Below are positions 38,854-50,041 of a stretch of DNA of 64,000 nt, one piece after another. Below the pieces are notes generated by a model, which saw only the letters and a program-made list of their open reading frames with translations, was not told where the DNA came from and did no database searches. The position numbers and the translations under genes were made by a program. Source of the stretch: Gymnorhina tibicen (lineage: Eukaryota > Chordata > Aves > Passeriformes > Artamidae); contig VXAZ01005702.1 in NCBI GenBank assembly GCA_013399875.1, positions 1,095,768 to 1,159,767 of the forward strand. The letters are read 5' to 3'. Position 1 is the stretch's first letter. Each line of letters opens with the position of its first letter.

Positions 38854-41800
38854 GTAAAACATACTCATCTTAGTGAAACTTCCATTTCTCAGTCTGTAAA
38901 ACATGTGAATTAGCTCACATCCAAGTGGTCTATCTGCATTGACATATATTGATATGAGTTTGAATGTAAGTATCTACTCTTTATCACTCTTGGTTTTTTG
39001 GTTTTTTTTTTTCAGTTCAGCAATTTATTTTCTTGGCATAGCCCATGTTATGCATTATTTGTATACTTACTGAATAGCCTTTTTGAAATTATTAATTGGT
39101 TGTAAGTTTTTTGAAATTACCTTTACTATGAAAGATGTCTCTATTATTTAGCATTAACATTGTAGGTAGCAGAAAGTTGGCAATATTGCATGTCTCTTGC
39201 GTCCCGGAATCATAATTACGGTGTAATGTAGAAAGCTTAACATTTAGATGGACGGACAATAAAGGTACTTTTGTCTGTAATACAAAAGCTTAATTCTGGT
39301 TGTATTTAAAAGAAAAATTATTCAGAAGTTTTGTGTTCTTACTGGCTTTTCTGAATAGATGTTAATCATACTGTTATTTAAGGCAACTCATTATTTTCTC
39401 GAAAAGGTAGTATCTGTATTTTTGTCACTGACAACGAATAACAAACACATTATTTGGTATCTTTTCAGAGCTAGATATACATGCAACTGAAGTTTTTAAT
39501 AAACAATGGAATAAACAAAAAGAACTCAAACATCCCAAACAAAGCGTAAGAGTAGTAATAATGTTGCTTGTCATGTGGCATTTCTTCTTAAAGATTTCCA
39601 AACTGTGTGAACTTTGCCCATAACACTGGAACAAGGACTGGAACAATCGCATCTGGTTTTCTGGAATCTAAGTGTGCAAGTGGATATCATCCGTAATATG
39701 AATTCACTCTTTATGTAGCACAGCATAACTGGGTAGGGGGATGTTTTTCTGTGGAAGGATGTGAGAAACATTTCCAATTTTTTTTTTCTGAGTTCAAATG
39801 CTATTTCTTGCCACTAAGAAAGCTTCTAACATTTGTAACTACCAGGAACTCTAACCTGAAGTCAGAACTTGTACGTTTATCTTTGAGATATGGTGAAGCT
39901 TATTTAAAGTGCTGTATAAATTGGGCCTTCATTCACATTATAAATAAACTGTGAAATCAGTCCATGTGTGTTACAGAAACCCATGTCAGCACTTCGTAAG
40001 ATTTAGGCAAAATACTGTGTGTTTCTGTACATCTCTAGCACACCTCCACACTTCTGCTCTGCTGCTGGCCTGTTCACTTCTGCAGGGTTTCTAGAACTTG
40101 CAAATGTTCATGTTGCTTCCTTCCTTCCCAAAGCCCTGAGTTAATGAAATTAAGTAGTAACAGCTAGCGTAAAATTTGTCTGAACTGAGGACACAGGGAG
40201 CTTTTCCAAATGGTATGTTTCTGGTATGTTTCCTGGCCATATCACAGTCTTAAAGTAAAGCAAAGGGAAGTGTCAGAATTCCCCTACTTCTTGTTTTCCA
40301 TGGCTTCCTTGAGGAGTAAATTCAAGTGGGCATGTCAGCAGGTGGTATCATTTCCATCCAACTGGAGTCTTGCTGCATCACTGGGACTGGGAAAACAAAC
40401 TCAATCTCTGATTTTCAGTAAGTAGAAAGACTGAAAAATTACCACTTTCTGAAATTCTGATCCCAAAGCATCATCCTCTAGTATATAACTTCAGTACCCA
40501 TTAGCAAATAGCTTCATGTGATTTATTTGAAGAACACAACAGATACTTAATATATTTATCTTTATATATCAATGTTAAATTAAAACCTTTGTCTCCACTT
40601 CCTTTCCTTTTGAAGCAAGAGTGTTTGTAAGTGAACAATTCCTGTTTTGCTATGATTAACTCATCCTTGAGTTTTTATGAATTTTCATGAAAATACGCTG
40701 TTTATGTAAAATCATTCAGAGAAGTCATAAATACTGATATTTCAGAAGTGGACTTAACCTCATTTCAAAATTGTTTTGCCCTGCAAAGGATGGTCTTGCA
40801 TCCTTTCTCCCTGATCTCCACCTCTTTTCCTTTCTCTGGTAATCTTGAGAACGGCTGCTTGGTCACAGATGCAATATGACTGCTGACTGCTTTTGGGTCC
40901 AAAGGTTTACTGCATCTGTCTTAAGCAGAAAGGATCAGCCTTTCCACCCCTTCAGCAAGTGGAGTTCCTTGCTGGTGGTGCCAGTGTGCTGTTATTCTTG
41001 TACTTTTTGCACCAAAGGCTTATTTTCTGTTCATTAGTTTACAGCTGAAATTTGAGAGACTCACTGCAGCCTTTACTTGCCCCCATTCACAAAACCAACT
41101 ACTGTTTAAGTTTCTTAAATCTTAATCATGTGTGATATCCACAGAGTAAAGCTGAAAAAGCTTAGGCAGTAGTGCCTTAACCTGTAGATGATTTTTACTG
41201 CAGCTAACACCAGTTCATGACAGAACAAATGCAGGTAAGTCTCAATATGCTGCACTGACAGGTTAAAATAAGGCCACTGGAATTTTAGTAGTAATAGTTG
41301 TAGTAGTAGTAGTAGTAGTAGTAAGAGCAAAAATTCTTATTTATTTCAGATACAGAAATTGATGTTGAAATCACACCTTAAATCTGAGATAATACTGGAG
41401 ATACCCTGAGGGGAAAGTAAAATTTATTCTGAAATGCACACATTTGCAGAGCATAACAGATAATAATTAATTACGACAAATAGAGCAGGTCATCCTGTCA
41501 CAGCTAACTAATAATATTGCTTTAAATGCAATTAAAGCATTAAAAAATAGCCATTTTAAAAGCACAGCATAATAAATAATAATAAATAATAAAAAAATAA
41601 AAACAAAAAGTAAAAAATCGGATAACCTAGTAGAAAACACACTAAATGGAACAGATGAGCAATTTAGGAAAGCAGTATTTTGAAGACACTGGAGAACTTA
41701 CTAGAAGTGAGAGAAAATTTTACATCCTTTACCTGTAGTTGTTAGCAAAGTTATTTATTTTTATTTTAATCAAGAAAAGCCCTTGCAATCTTTTACTCTA

Positions 41801-44490
41801 CAGAAGCTTATGTCAGCCTCTGCACCTAGTCTCACAGAAATGCAGGTAGATTCTGCTCAGAGAAATTTTTGCAGGACTTACAACTCATCTTTAACCAAGG
41901 AGCCAATAGCTTATTACAATCTAATAATTTTGTGTGTATATACCTAACGCTACTATGTCAGAAAACCAAGGGAACACTTTTCTCCTCATACACAAGTAAC
42001 TTTTGAGGTCATCAGCATCCATGAGCTTCATTGTGAGGCTGGTGCTGAAACAGACAGACTTGCATGTTGCTAGGTTTTATAATTCCCTCCAGAAACTGTA
42101 GTGAAGAAAATGGTCTTAGGTAGGTGAGCATTGGGAGAATCAAATAAAAGTGTAAGGGACTGAAATTACCAAGCATTATAGTTGTCACTGTCTGTTTATT
42201 AGAGTGCGTAGCCATAATATTTATTATTTTCTTGTAGGATTTATGCACTAGTCACACTTACATTTGTAGACAACAAAAACAAATGTCTGCAGAGTTTCAT
42301 TGTTTACCTGATAGCTCTTTAAGAGCATTGATCTTCAAGCTGCTAGCTAAAGTCATTGGTCGTTATCTATTTATCTAGCTAGAGAAACAAGTGCACTAAG
42401 TGTCCTGGCAAATGTCCAGATGAGATAAATCAAAAATCTAATACTCTACAAGAAAGTTTAATATCTGAAAAATGCCCTATTTCGCTTTATCCAAACTTTT
42501 CAATTTCTAGTAAGTGGGATTGAATAAGGATTGGATGTGTGGTAGGGGGATCAGGAGAAAAGTTTAGCACAAACATTTCATTTGCAGCCACTTCTGAAAG
42601 ACCTTTTGTCATGACTGTTTTCGACTTCTCTGCATTAATAAAATCTACTCATTTAGAATCTATCTCTCCTGAATATGATCTCTACAGACAAAGATTTATG
42701 GCATTTAATATATTTTGAAGCTATCCCATAAAAAGCAATCCATCTTTCTAAAAACATGTTTATGTAAAAATTAAAGCTAGAGAAATAATTTCCTACACTT
42801 GCAAGAGAGCATCATCTCTGCCCCATTTTACAAAAGCAATTTATTTCTATGGACCAGAACAAACAACCCCAGGGGATTCTCCCAATTCAATTTCTAATGA
42901 AATTATTAGCAAAAGAGAAAAAGAATTCAGACAGTAATCATGGAACCACTACATATTTGTCAACAGAGTATTGATGAAATGCAGCCTTTGCTTATGCAGG
43001 ACCTTTAAAATCTGCTAGATATTTTAAAAAGGCATGTGGATATTTATGAGGCATAAGCTTCTCATCAGCTTGTCACCTGCATTTCTCTGACCCAAAAATG
43101 CAAGTAATTTTTGTAGGCTTTAAATGCTCGCTTTAAGAAAGGAAGAATGGGATATCTGGTGAAACAAAGTGCAGACCTGCCAGTATCTCTGCCTAGTTCC
43201 TAACAAAGTTAACACAGTCAGAGAGGCATCATAATATGTAATGGGATGTCCTAAATGTTGAGCAACCAGGGGCTGGAGAGATAATCCCTTTCACGTATAC
43301 TGCATCTATAGCCTCCGTTTGAGCAGATTCCACATTCCAGAAAGCCATTCAAGCAGGAATTTGACCTCTTCTACCATCATACTCAATATTTGGGCACGTA
43401 GCTCATTATGACTTGAATGTTAATCCCTGTAATTTGTGATCCTCTTTGACACTAGAAGCTAAATTTGTCCCTGTGTTCCTTGGAAATTAGCCACCCTTCC
43501 ATAAATCAGAAAGCTATCCCAAGTGCTGGGCAGCAGGAGGTAACAAATGCCTGCAGAGCCGGAGCAGCTCTGTGCTGCCAAAGTCGGTGACTCAGCAGAG
43601 CTTTCCCTGAGGCCCCTCTTTAAACTCCGTGTAGGTTTTGACTATGCAATGGTGCAATACCACTTTTGCAGTTCTTTCCACTTGCCAATAGTGAGGGAAC
43701 CTAGGAGTAGGAAAGTAGATGTTTCCAGGTGTAAAATGCTCCTTCCATCATGCAAAAGTTGTCTTCCAAAATTTATTGTTCTGTAGAAGCAATGCTCGTA
43801 TCCTTAGGAAAGGGCTTTAAAATCTGTCCTGTCAAAGCTCTTAAGAAAGTGCAGAGATACTTTAGACAAGCTGACATATCATATATGTAAATGTTTCCTC
43901 CTGCTCTGGAGGACTCTCAGATTTTATTTGTCCCTTTTTTTTCTGTCTTGTGAAAAAACACATTTTTCCTGTTTCTTCATGAATCTGTGCTCCATCCTTT
44001 CTTCTCCATCTCTAAGAGGACAAAGCAGAAGAAGCAGCTGGAAGCAATTCCCTATTAATTGCTGTTTAAAGTTCCCTGTCGTAGCTGTCCACATGCTTTC
44101 CCTTCATTATCAGAAGCTGGAGTGTGAGAGTGCAGAAATCTGCTGGACTTTTAGTTATCTGTGCAGCAGTGGAACAAGACCAAACCTCTTCTGATCACAT
44201 GAATAAGCTTCTAATCATTTTGGCATGGGATTTAATGGCACAGGTTAAACCCAAATAGGACAATTAACGGGCACATGAAAGACAAATTTTTTTCGGTCTC
44301 TATTAGGCTAATCCTGTTCTTAGCCTCCAGGTAAAATAAGCTAATGAGATATAGTATAAGGTAAATCACTATGACTATATGCAACAGCTCAAAGCCTTTC
44401 TTCAACCTGTTGTTTCTCTTGGAAATTCTTTCTGGATGATGTGACTATAAAAGCATCACTTTTTCTCCATGGAATAAATAAAAAACACTC
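38854..44490. other. AT-rich non-coding DNA
   Basis: No supported gene or mobile element. A GTA microsatellite lies at 41300-41323 and AATA-rich low complexity at 41567-41600. The 43000-43450 segment is non-repetitive. Confidence 0.42.
41300..41323 (+). repeat. GTA microsatellite
   Basis: Eight consecutive GTA units, preceded by imperfect ones. Confidence 0.9.
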
Positions 44491-44496
44491 AGTAGG
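44491..44496 (+). repeat. Target-site duplication, left (imperfect)
   Basis: AGTAGG, matching AGTAAG at 45008-45013 with one difference. Confidence 0.65.
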
Positions 44497-45007
44497 TGTG
44501 GTGGGTTGGTTGTTAAATCCTCCCCGGGTTGGAATACATGGAAAGGCTTCTCCCAAGATGCGTTTTATGTTAATGTACCCCAGTTCTGTTTCCCTGATTG
44601 ATTTGTAAGTTTCCCTGCCCCTTTCTCCCATATATGTATGTACTCCAGAATTTTCTCCTCAGTTTGATGTGTTATTGGTTACAGTTCTTTGTACCCTCCC
44701 CTTCTGCCTCCCCTAAAACCCCCTGTGAGCCCTCCGTTCTTCGGAGTTCTCCCTTGCCCGTCTCCCTCCCGGTTCCCCTCGCCTTCCCTCACAACAAACG
44801 GAGACTACGGGGAGACCCCCTCCCTCAGCCCTTTGCCTCCTTCGCCTTTGTTCCACCGCGCCTTGCAGGCATCCTCCCGGAGCGGCTCCACCTCTGCGTG
44901 ACTCACCCACGCCCCGCTCGGGACCTTTCTGCCCTGTGGCAGGTCCTAGAGCCCTCGGAGCCGGCGTCTGTGGCAGAGGGGAAACCTAAAAAGGCCGAAA
45001 GGCAACA
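44497..45007. mobile_element. Solo LTR, 511 bp, class II-like
   Basis: The block starts TGTGGTGGGTTGG, ends AAAGGCAACA and is flanked by AGTAGG/AGTAAG, a 6-base duplication with one mismatch. The right two thirds are strongly C/T-rich and CpG-rich, unlike the flanks. A possible TATA-like ATATATGTATG lies near 44629-44640, and an ATTGGTTAC box at 44672-44680; no AATAAA is seen inside. No internal retroviral sequence adjoins. The 147-codon plus-strand frame at 44598-45041 crosses the right edge and the duplication, so it is not a gene. Confidence 0.78.
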
Positions 45008-45013
45008 AGTAAG
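45008..45013 (+). repeat. Target-site duplication, right (imperfect)
   Basis: AGTAAG; see the left copy at 44491-44496. Confidence 0.65.
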
Positions 45014-47757
45014 TACTGGCCTAGCAATGCACTGTCAATAAAACTGAGTTCCAGTCTTTATTTCTTAGCTGACAGGGTCATTGATTACCTGGTATCTCCA
45101 TTCCTGAGATTTTTCCAGGCTTAGAAGAGGCTTTAAATTAAGGGTTTTTACTGAAAACATGTGTTGCTCATTAGCTGTGATACTGGCACACCTGTGCTGT
45201 TCTCCTGTTTTTCGGCCTTTGCTCAGTCCAGCCTCCTAGATATCATTATATTTGCTGTTGCTGCAGTGGCTAGAGGATTTATCTACTGTTATTGGCATTT
45301 CTGCCCTATATTTCAAGGAGGATAGAGAGGACTGACTTGATGAACAGAAGGAAAGGAGTTTTAACCTAAAAGATGGGAAAAATGAATTGTTCGTGACGAG
45401 GTTAATGCTCAAGAACAGCAGTTTTTTTAAATGGGCATTTCCTTCTAAAGATTTGTGAAAATTTAACTAGGAACTGTACATTCTGTTCTGAAATTGGCTG
45501 GATTGAAGAGGGCTGCTTTGTTTTGTAGTGCTAAATGTGCCAGCATTTTTTAGCGAGGCTTTTTCGCCTTGAAATATAGATGCTGGTATTTTAGACTTGC
45601 CTATGGCCTGATTGCTTATGCTTTGAAAGTAAACTGACAGTCATCTTTTCTGTCTTCAGAGCTTGGATCATGAAGCCTAGATATAAAGGCTGTGTAGTAG
45701 CGAATATGTAAATATGTAGTTCTAGATGTTGACTTATCCTGTACTGAATAAGGTCTTTGAGTCTGACAGCTCTTGATTACTTAGAAATAATTGAAGTGAG
45801 ATACCTTATTTACAGACAATGAGTCTATGCATTCAGTGTAAGGCATCTACATATTTACTGCAACTGAAGAACTAAAAATAGCTGTAGAATGAAGGAAGCT
45901 GGTGAAAGAATCCAGCACGTGCCATCTCTGACTTGTGTCTATTCACTGAGGGAGCAGAAGGCTTGATGTAACTCACTTCTTCTCAAACATGCTTTGTTTA
46001 GGAGTAAGCAAGGAGGAGTAATATCTTACTATAGAACTGCCTTTGGCTATTCCTTTTTGGGAATAAAAGGAATCTTTTAGTGAGATTAATAAATGGTGTG
46101 TTGATTCTGCCTGCCATTCAGCAGTAATGCTTAGTTGTGTCTGAACTCTTGATATGCTATACTTAGCTTCCATCTTTTAGGGCCATTTTCTTCAAGGGGC
46201 TGAGAGAGAAGGGTGAATACCTCAAACTAACAAAGTTGGTTCCTTTTTCTTCCTCAAGGTACTTCTTAAATTTTGAAAACTGAGTTTGCTAGAACATTCA
46301 GGAAAAACTTGCCATCAGGATGGATCTTTTAGTGCTTATAGGGTCTTTGGAGGTTGGTGACTGGTACAGTTTAGGGTGGGAATCATAAACCTGTCTTTCC
46401 AGTGAGAGGTTATACCATAAGGTCAGACTTTCTTTAATCACTCGAGACCTCACAGAGAAAAAAAACATAAGGATCAGACATGATCAGGTGCAATTATTTC
46501 ACTGTGTGGAAAGTCTGTTGGAATAATAAAGCTGATCTTCATGTAATGACAGCATTGTTGCAAGGGCCAGAGATAAAACTGTTTAAAGTGACTGTATGGA
46601 GAGGCCAGGTGCAGTGGTCTATGAAGATATGTACACTTGCCTGAATTCAGTTACTCTGCAGTCCCACACATCTTACTTTTTTTCCCTCAGTTCCAGGTCT
46701 GTAAAATGGGACAGATATTGTTTCATCTCATGAGATTTTGTGGCCATTACTCTTTTTTTTTTTTTTTTTTTTGGTGGAGTACTTGGATGCCAGAAAATGA
46801 GGGCTATAGAAAAGTCTATTAAGGGAATTAATAATTCTGTCTTCACAGTAGAGCCTGAACAGCAGGTAGTAAATAAAATTTGAGGTCACAAAATGACTGG
46901 TGAACAGGAAGGAAAATATTGACCAGTCACCCAGGAAGCATTTACTGTCCTTTCTGAGTTTCTGATTTAAGCAGGGATCTTATGGAAAATAAGTTGTTTG
47001 TAATTAAAAATTGAGTCATAACATACATGTTGAAAGGAAACAAGGATTAAAAGGTCTGTGATGTTGTTGAAGTTCTGAACACTTCTCTTTGTGATTCTGT
47101 ATCCTTTATGGAGAGTGTGTGGGATTAGTTGTAATAATTTACTTCTGCATTTAAGTGATGTGCTGCAGTGGGAAAATAAAATTAAAAGTTAAATCCTCTG
47201 GGAAGGGGAAGTCAGATACTGCATGTGTCTTGAAGTACAGATCTGTTTGCATCAAGAAAGTAATTTTTTCAAAGAATATCCTCATCATTGCAGTTCCATA
47301 GTGCCCTGCTGCATAGCTCTTGGATCTGAAAGCAGTCAGAAAAGCATACTTTGACAGAGTGGAACAATGCTGTGACAACGACAAGACCAGGTGCTTTTGT
47401 TCAAACTCATGGAAAGTGACTGACTGATGGGTAACATGAGTAATCTGCTGCTAGGAGTTCACTCATGTCTGTCTGTGGCAACAAAAGCACAGCTGTTCAG
47501 CTCCAGCTAGGTGCCTTGGCAAGGCTCCTTTGTGCAGTCTTGTAACAGCCTTTGAAATACTTGGGTTAGATTTGGATACATGTGCATTGCAATGTGGACT
47601 TAATGGTCTATTTCTCTTGTCAAATACTCCCATAAATAAACATACTGAGACATTTACTTGGTTGCTATAATTGACCTTATTGTAGGAAAAGCATGAAGTT
47701 GACATCTAACTTGCAGATATTACAGATATATGCGTACTGCTAGAGGCTCTCTAAAAT
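45014..47757. other. AT-rich non-coding DNA
   Basis: No supported gene or mobile element; a 20-T tract lies at 46753-46772. Confidence 0.45.
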
Positions 47758-47762
47758 CCAGG
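47758..47762 (+). repeat. Target-site duplication, left
   Basis: CCAGG, repeated exactly at 48787-48791. Confidence 0.65.
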
Positions 47763-48060
47763 TGTGAGGAGCCAACTCAGCCATTTTAGTTTGCCTCAGC
47801 TCTGGTTGTCAGGGCTGTCAGAGGCACGTGGAGGAGGGGTGCACATGTGCCACTCGCAGGAGGCAGCCAGGAGTGGGGGAAGCCTCGTCTCTGGGGTGAC
47901 TTCACCTGGCAACACCTCCCATAAGGCAGGCGTAGGAGACACTGTGGAGGGGCTTCTCCAACCAGGTTGCAAGAAGGTCTCAAACAATGGACGGCAAAGA
48001 AAGGTTGGACTGGACCAATGGTTCCCCGCTGCCAGGCGGACTTTGGGAGGGGCCGGGGGA

Positions 48061-48067
48061 TATAAAA
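48061..48067 (+). promoter_or_regulatory. LTR TATA box
   Basis: TATAAAA preceded by GGCCGGGGGA. It is the clearest core promoter element in this LTR. Confidence 0.65.
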
Positions 48068-48176
48068 ACCAACTCTGTCACGGCTCGTCACTGCTCGTCA
48101 GGGACTGTGCTGGTGCTCGCCGGGGCTCGCTACTGTTCGCTGTTCCCACTTGCTCCCTCTTTTGCCCTGGCCCCAG

Positions 48177-48222
48177 CCTGCCTGCCTTCTGCCTGCCTGC
48201 CTTCTGCCTGCCTGCCTGCCGG
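48177..48222 (+). repeat. CTGCCTGC tandem repeat inside the LTR
   Basis: Repeated CCTGCCTTCTG and CCTG units, about 46 bp. Confidence 0.85.
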
Positions 48223-48786
48223 CTCGCCCTCGCACCTGCCCTGCCCTCCTGTGCTCCTGACCGCCTTCCTGCCACTTCGCCCCACGTCCTCGCCCTCATC
48301 CAACTCCGCCGCCGTGCCAATCCAGCCGTCCCTTTTGCCCCGATCCAGCCGGTCGCCGCGACCCTGTCCAGGGTCGCGATCTTCCTGTCCGAGCTCCCAC
48401 TCACCGCGTGTCCGGAGCCGTCGCCGCGGGAGCCGCGCCCGTGGAGCCGCGCCCCTCTGGGATCCGCACAGGCTCCCTACACCCAGCCCGGCCACAGGCA
48501 GGCAACCCGCACAGCCCCGCTGCCCGGACGCCGACTGTACTGCCCTGGTGGTAATGCCCTCTTTTTGTCTCTGTCCTCTCTCTCCTCTCCCCCAGTCCTT
48601 TTCTCTTTTCCTTTCCTTTTTCCTGTCTCTTCTGGCCCTCTTTCACTCGGGCAACCTCTTTTCCCTCTCCTTTTGTTACCAGTGAACGGTTCCCAGATAC
48701 AAGGTTTGCCTCGTTTGGCTTCATTCCGTTCCCGACCATCCGTTTTCAAAAGAACACCTTGCAGTTCCCCATAGTGGAACGCGACA

Positions 48787-48791
48787 CCAGG
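48787..48791 (+). repeat. Target-site duplication, right
   Basis: CCAGG, identical to 47758-47762. Confidence 0.65.
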
Positions 48792-49288
48792 CTCTGTCCT
48801 GCACCCTGGCATTCAAAAGTGTTCCTGGCCTTCGTTCCCAGTGACGAGTTTTCAAATATGACTTCAGATCAAATGTGTAATCCTTCTGCAGTAACTACAC
48901 ACTTGAAAATATTACTGAGCTCATAAAATAAAATATGAGAGCAATAGGAAAAAAGAGACCTGCTTTATGTTGAGGCTGACAGCTAGTCTGAAGGCTTCAC
49001 AGATCCTAAGTTGGAGATGGTTAGCTTCTATTTGTGAGAAAAGCCCGTGAGAAGAAAAACAATTAGTTTTCTACCCTTGAAAATGTAGTATCAACAGAAG
49101 CAAGAAATCCAAACAATAGGAGGAGAAAAACAGCAACATACAGCTGCACCTGTTATTTTTCTAAATGCTTGAGTGCCTACACTATAGGTGTCCAATACTA
49201 GTGTATTGTAGTTAATATAGCCAGTGAATCTATTGTAGTAACTTAGCAGCCAATGACTGTGTAGCACGAATGATAACATACAGAAGTG

Positions 49289-49296
49289 TATAAAAA
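49289..49296 (+). promoter_or_regulatory. LTR TATA box
   Basis: TATAAAAA, 22 bases before the AATAAA signal. Confidence 0.65.
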
Positions 49297-49310
49297 GAAG
49301 CTGCTCTGTT

Positions 49311-49316
49311 AATAAA
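49311..49316 (+). promoter_or_regulatory. LTR polyadenylation signal
   Basis: AATAAA followed by TGTTTTTTT, a good downstream T-rich element. Confidence 0.65.
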
Positions 49317-50017
49317 TGTTTTTTTGGCCCTTAATCGAGGCACTATCCTTGTGTATGTGTGGTGTTTCAGCCGCCCCAACAGTGACAGTTTTACATCAAT
49401 TAATTGTTTAATTGGGTATTTGTCTAGATACGTGATTTATCAGGGAAACTAGAATTATTTAAGTACTTAAGTGTTATTTTCCATTTTATTCTTTGGGCAG
49501 AGAAATTAATTTGGCCAACTAACTTGTTGCTAAATCTCTTGCTTCTGCTTCCTGAAGTACTATTCAGTTATCATCTTCCCTTTCAAAAATACATCTGACG
49601 CTCATTTTAACCCTTATTCTACCCGCTACTGCTCTCTGAGGTGGAAAAACATATTTTCTGGTTAATCTTCGTGTAAGCCACCAAAAAGGTGAGGGAACAT
49701 GCTGTCTTAAGAAACATCTCTAGATTTATAATGAGTCTTTCTGGATCTTCCACTGCTCCAACTCACTGCATTCTAAATTTCCAAAACTGTGTTGACATTA
49801 ATATTGCAACAAAGACGTTGAAGGCTATTATTTGCAGGCAAGCTCTTTCAAAATAACAGGCTAATTTCCAGGCTTAGCCCAAGACATCTTATGACGTCCT
49901 ATTTTCAAAGCAGACTTCTTGTGTATACAGTGAAAATTCACACATTTTCAGCTAAACCTTCAAGTTTCCAGCTTGGTTTTCAATTACTTCAATAAAATAA
50001 TTTTTTTTTTAAAAAGT

Positions 50018-50041
50018 TAGATCTTACAAATGTAAGATCTA
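50018..50041. repeat. Perfect 11-bp palindrome
   Basis: TAGATCTTACA and its exact reverse complement TGTAAGATCTA are separated by AA, in an A/T-rich setting. Confidence 0.8.

Larger units (their letters stand above)
47763..48786 (+). mobile_element. Long GC-rich solo LTR with 5-bp duplication
   Basis: The block begins TGTGAGGAGCC, ends GTGGAACGCGACA (TGT...ACA termini) and is flanked by CCAGG on both sides, giving a 1,024-bp element. A TATA box lies at 48061-48067 in the plus orientation. Downstream is a C-rich, CpG-rich region with a CTGCCTGC repeat (48177-48222) and a T/C-rich tract (48558-48680). A 5-base duplication points away from class II and toward class I or ERVL-type integration (inference). 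No AATAAA is seen inside. Open frames of 100-336 codons on both strands here are proline-, serine- and arginine-rich by-products of composition. Confidence 0.75.
48968..49381 (+). mobile_element. Short solo LTR, alpharetrovirus-like layout
   Basis: A TATA box (49289-49296) is followed 22 bases later by AATAAA (49311-49316), and the block ends GCCGCCCCAACA, a compact R-U5 arrangement like that of avian leukosis-type LTRs. The proposed ends TGTTGAGG and CCCCAACA form an 8-base inverted repeat with one mismatch. A direct duplication is not clear: with the end moved to 49387, flanks GCTTTA and GTTTTA differ at one of six bases. The left boundary is therefore tentative. No coding sequence adjoins. 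Confidence 0.6.

Noticed and set aside
38527..38904. 125-codon minus-strand frame
   Set aside because: Spans the N at 38853 and LTR sequence; includes an undefined residue.
47764..48774. 336-codon open frame on the plus strand, the longest in the window
   Set aside because: It coincides almost exactly with the GC-rich LTR at 47763-48786, overlaps long frames on the other strand, and its product is Pro/Ser/Leu low complexity. Absence of stops is due to composition.
47763..49381. The adjacent LTRs as a 5'/3' LTR pair
   Set aside because: Their sequences are unrelated, with different lengths and termini, so they are independent insertions.
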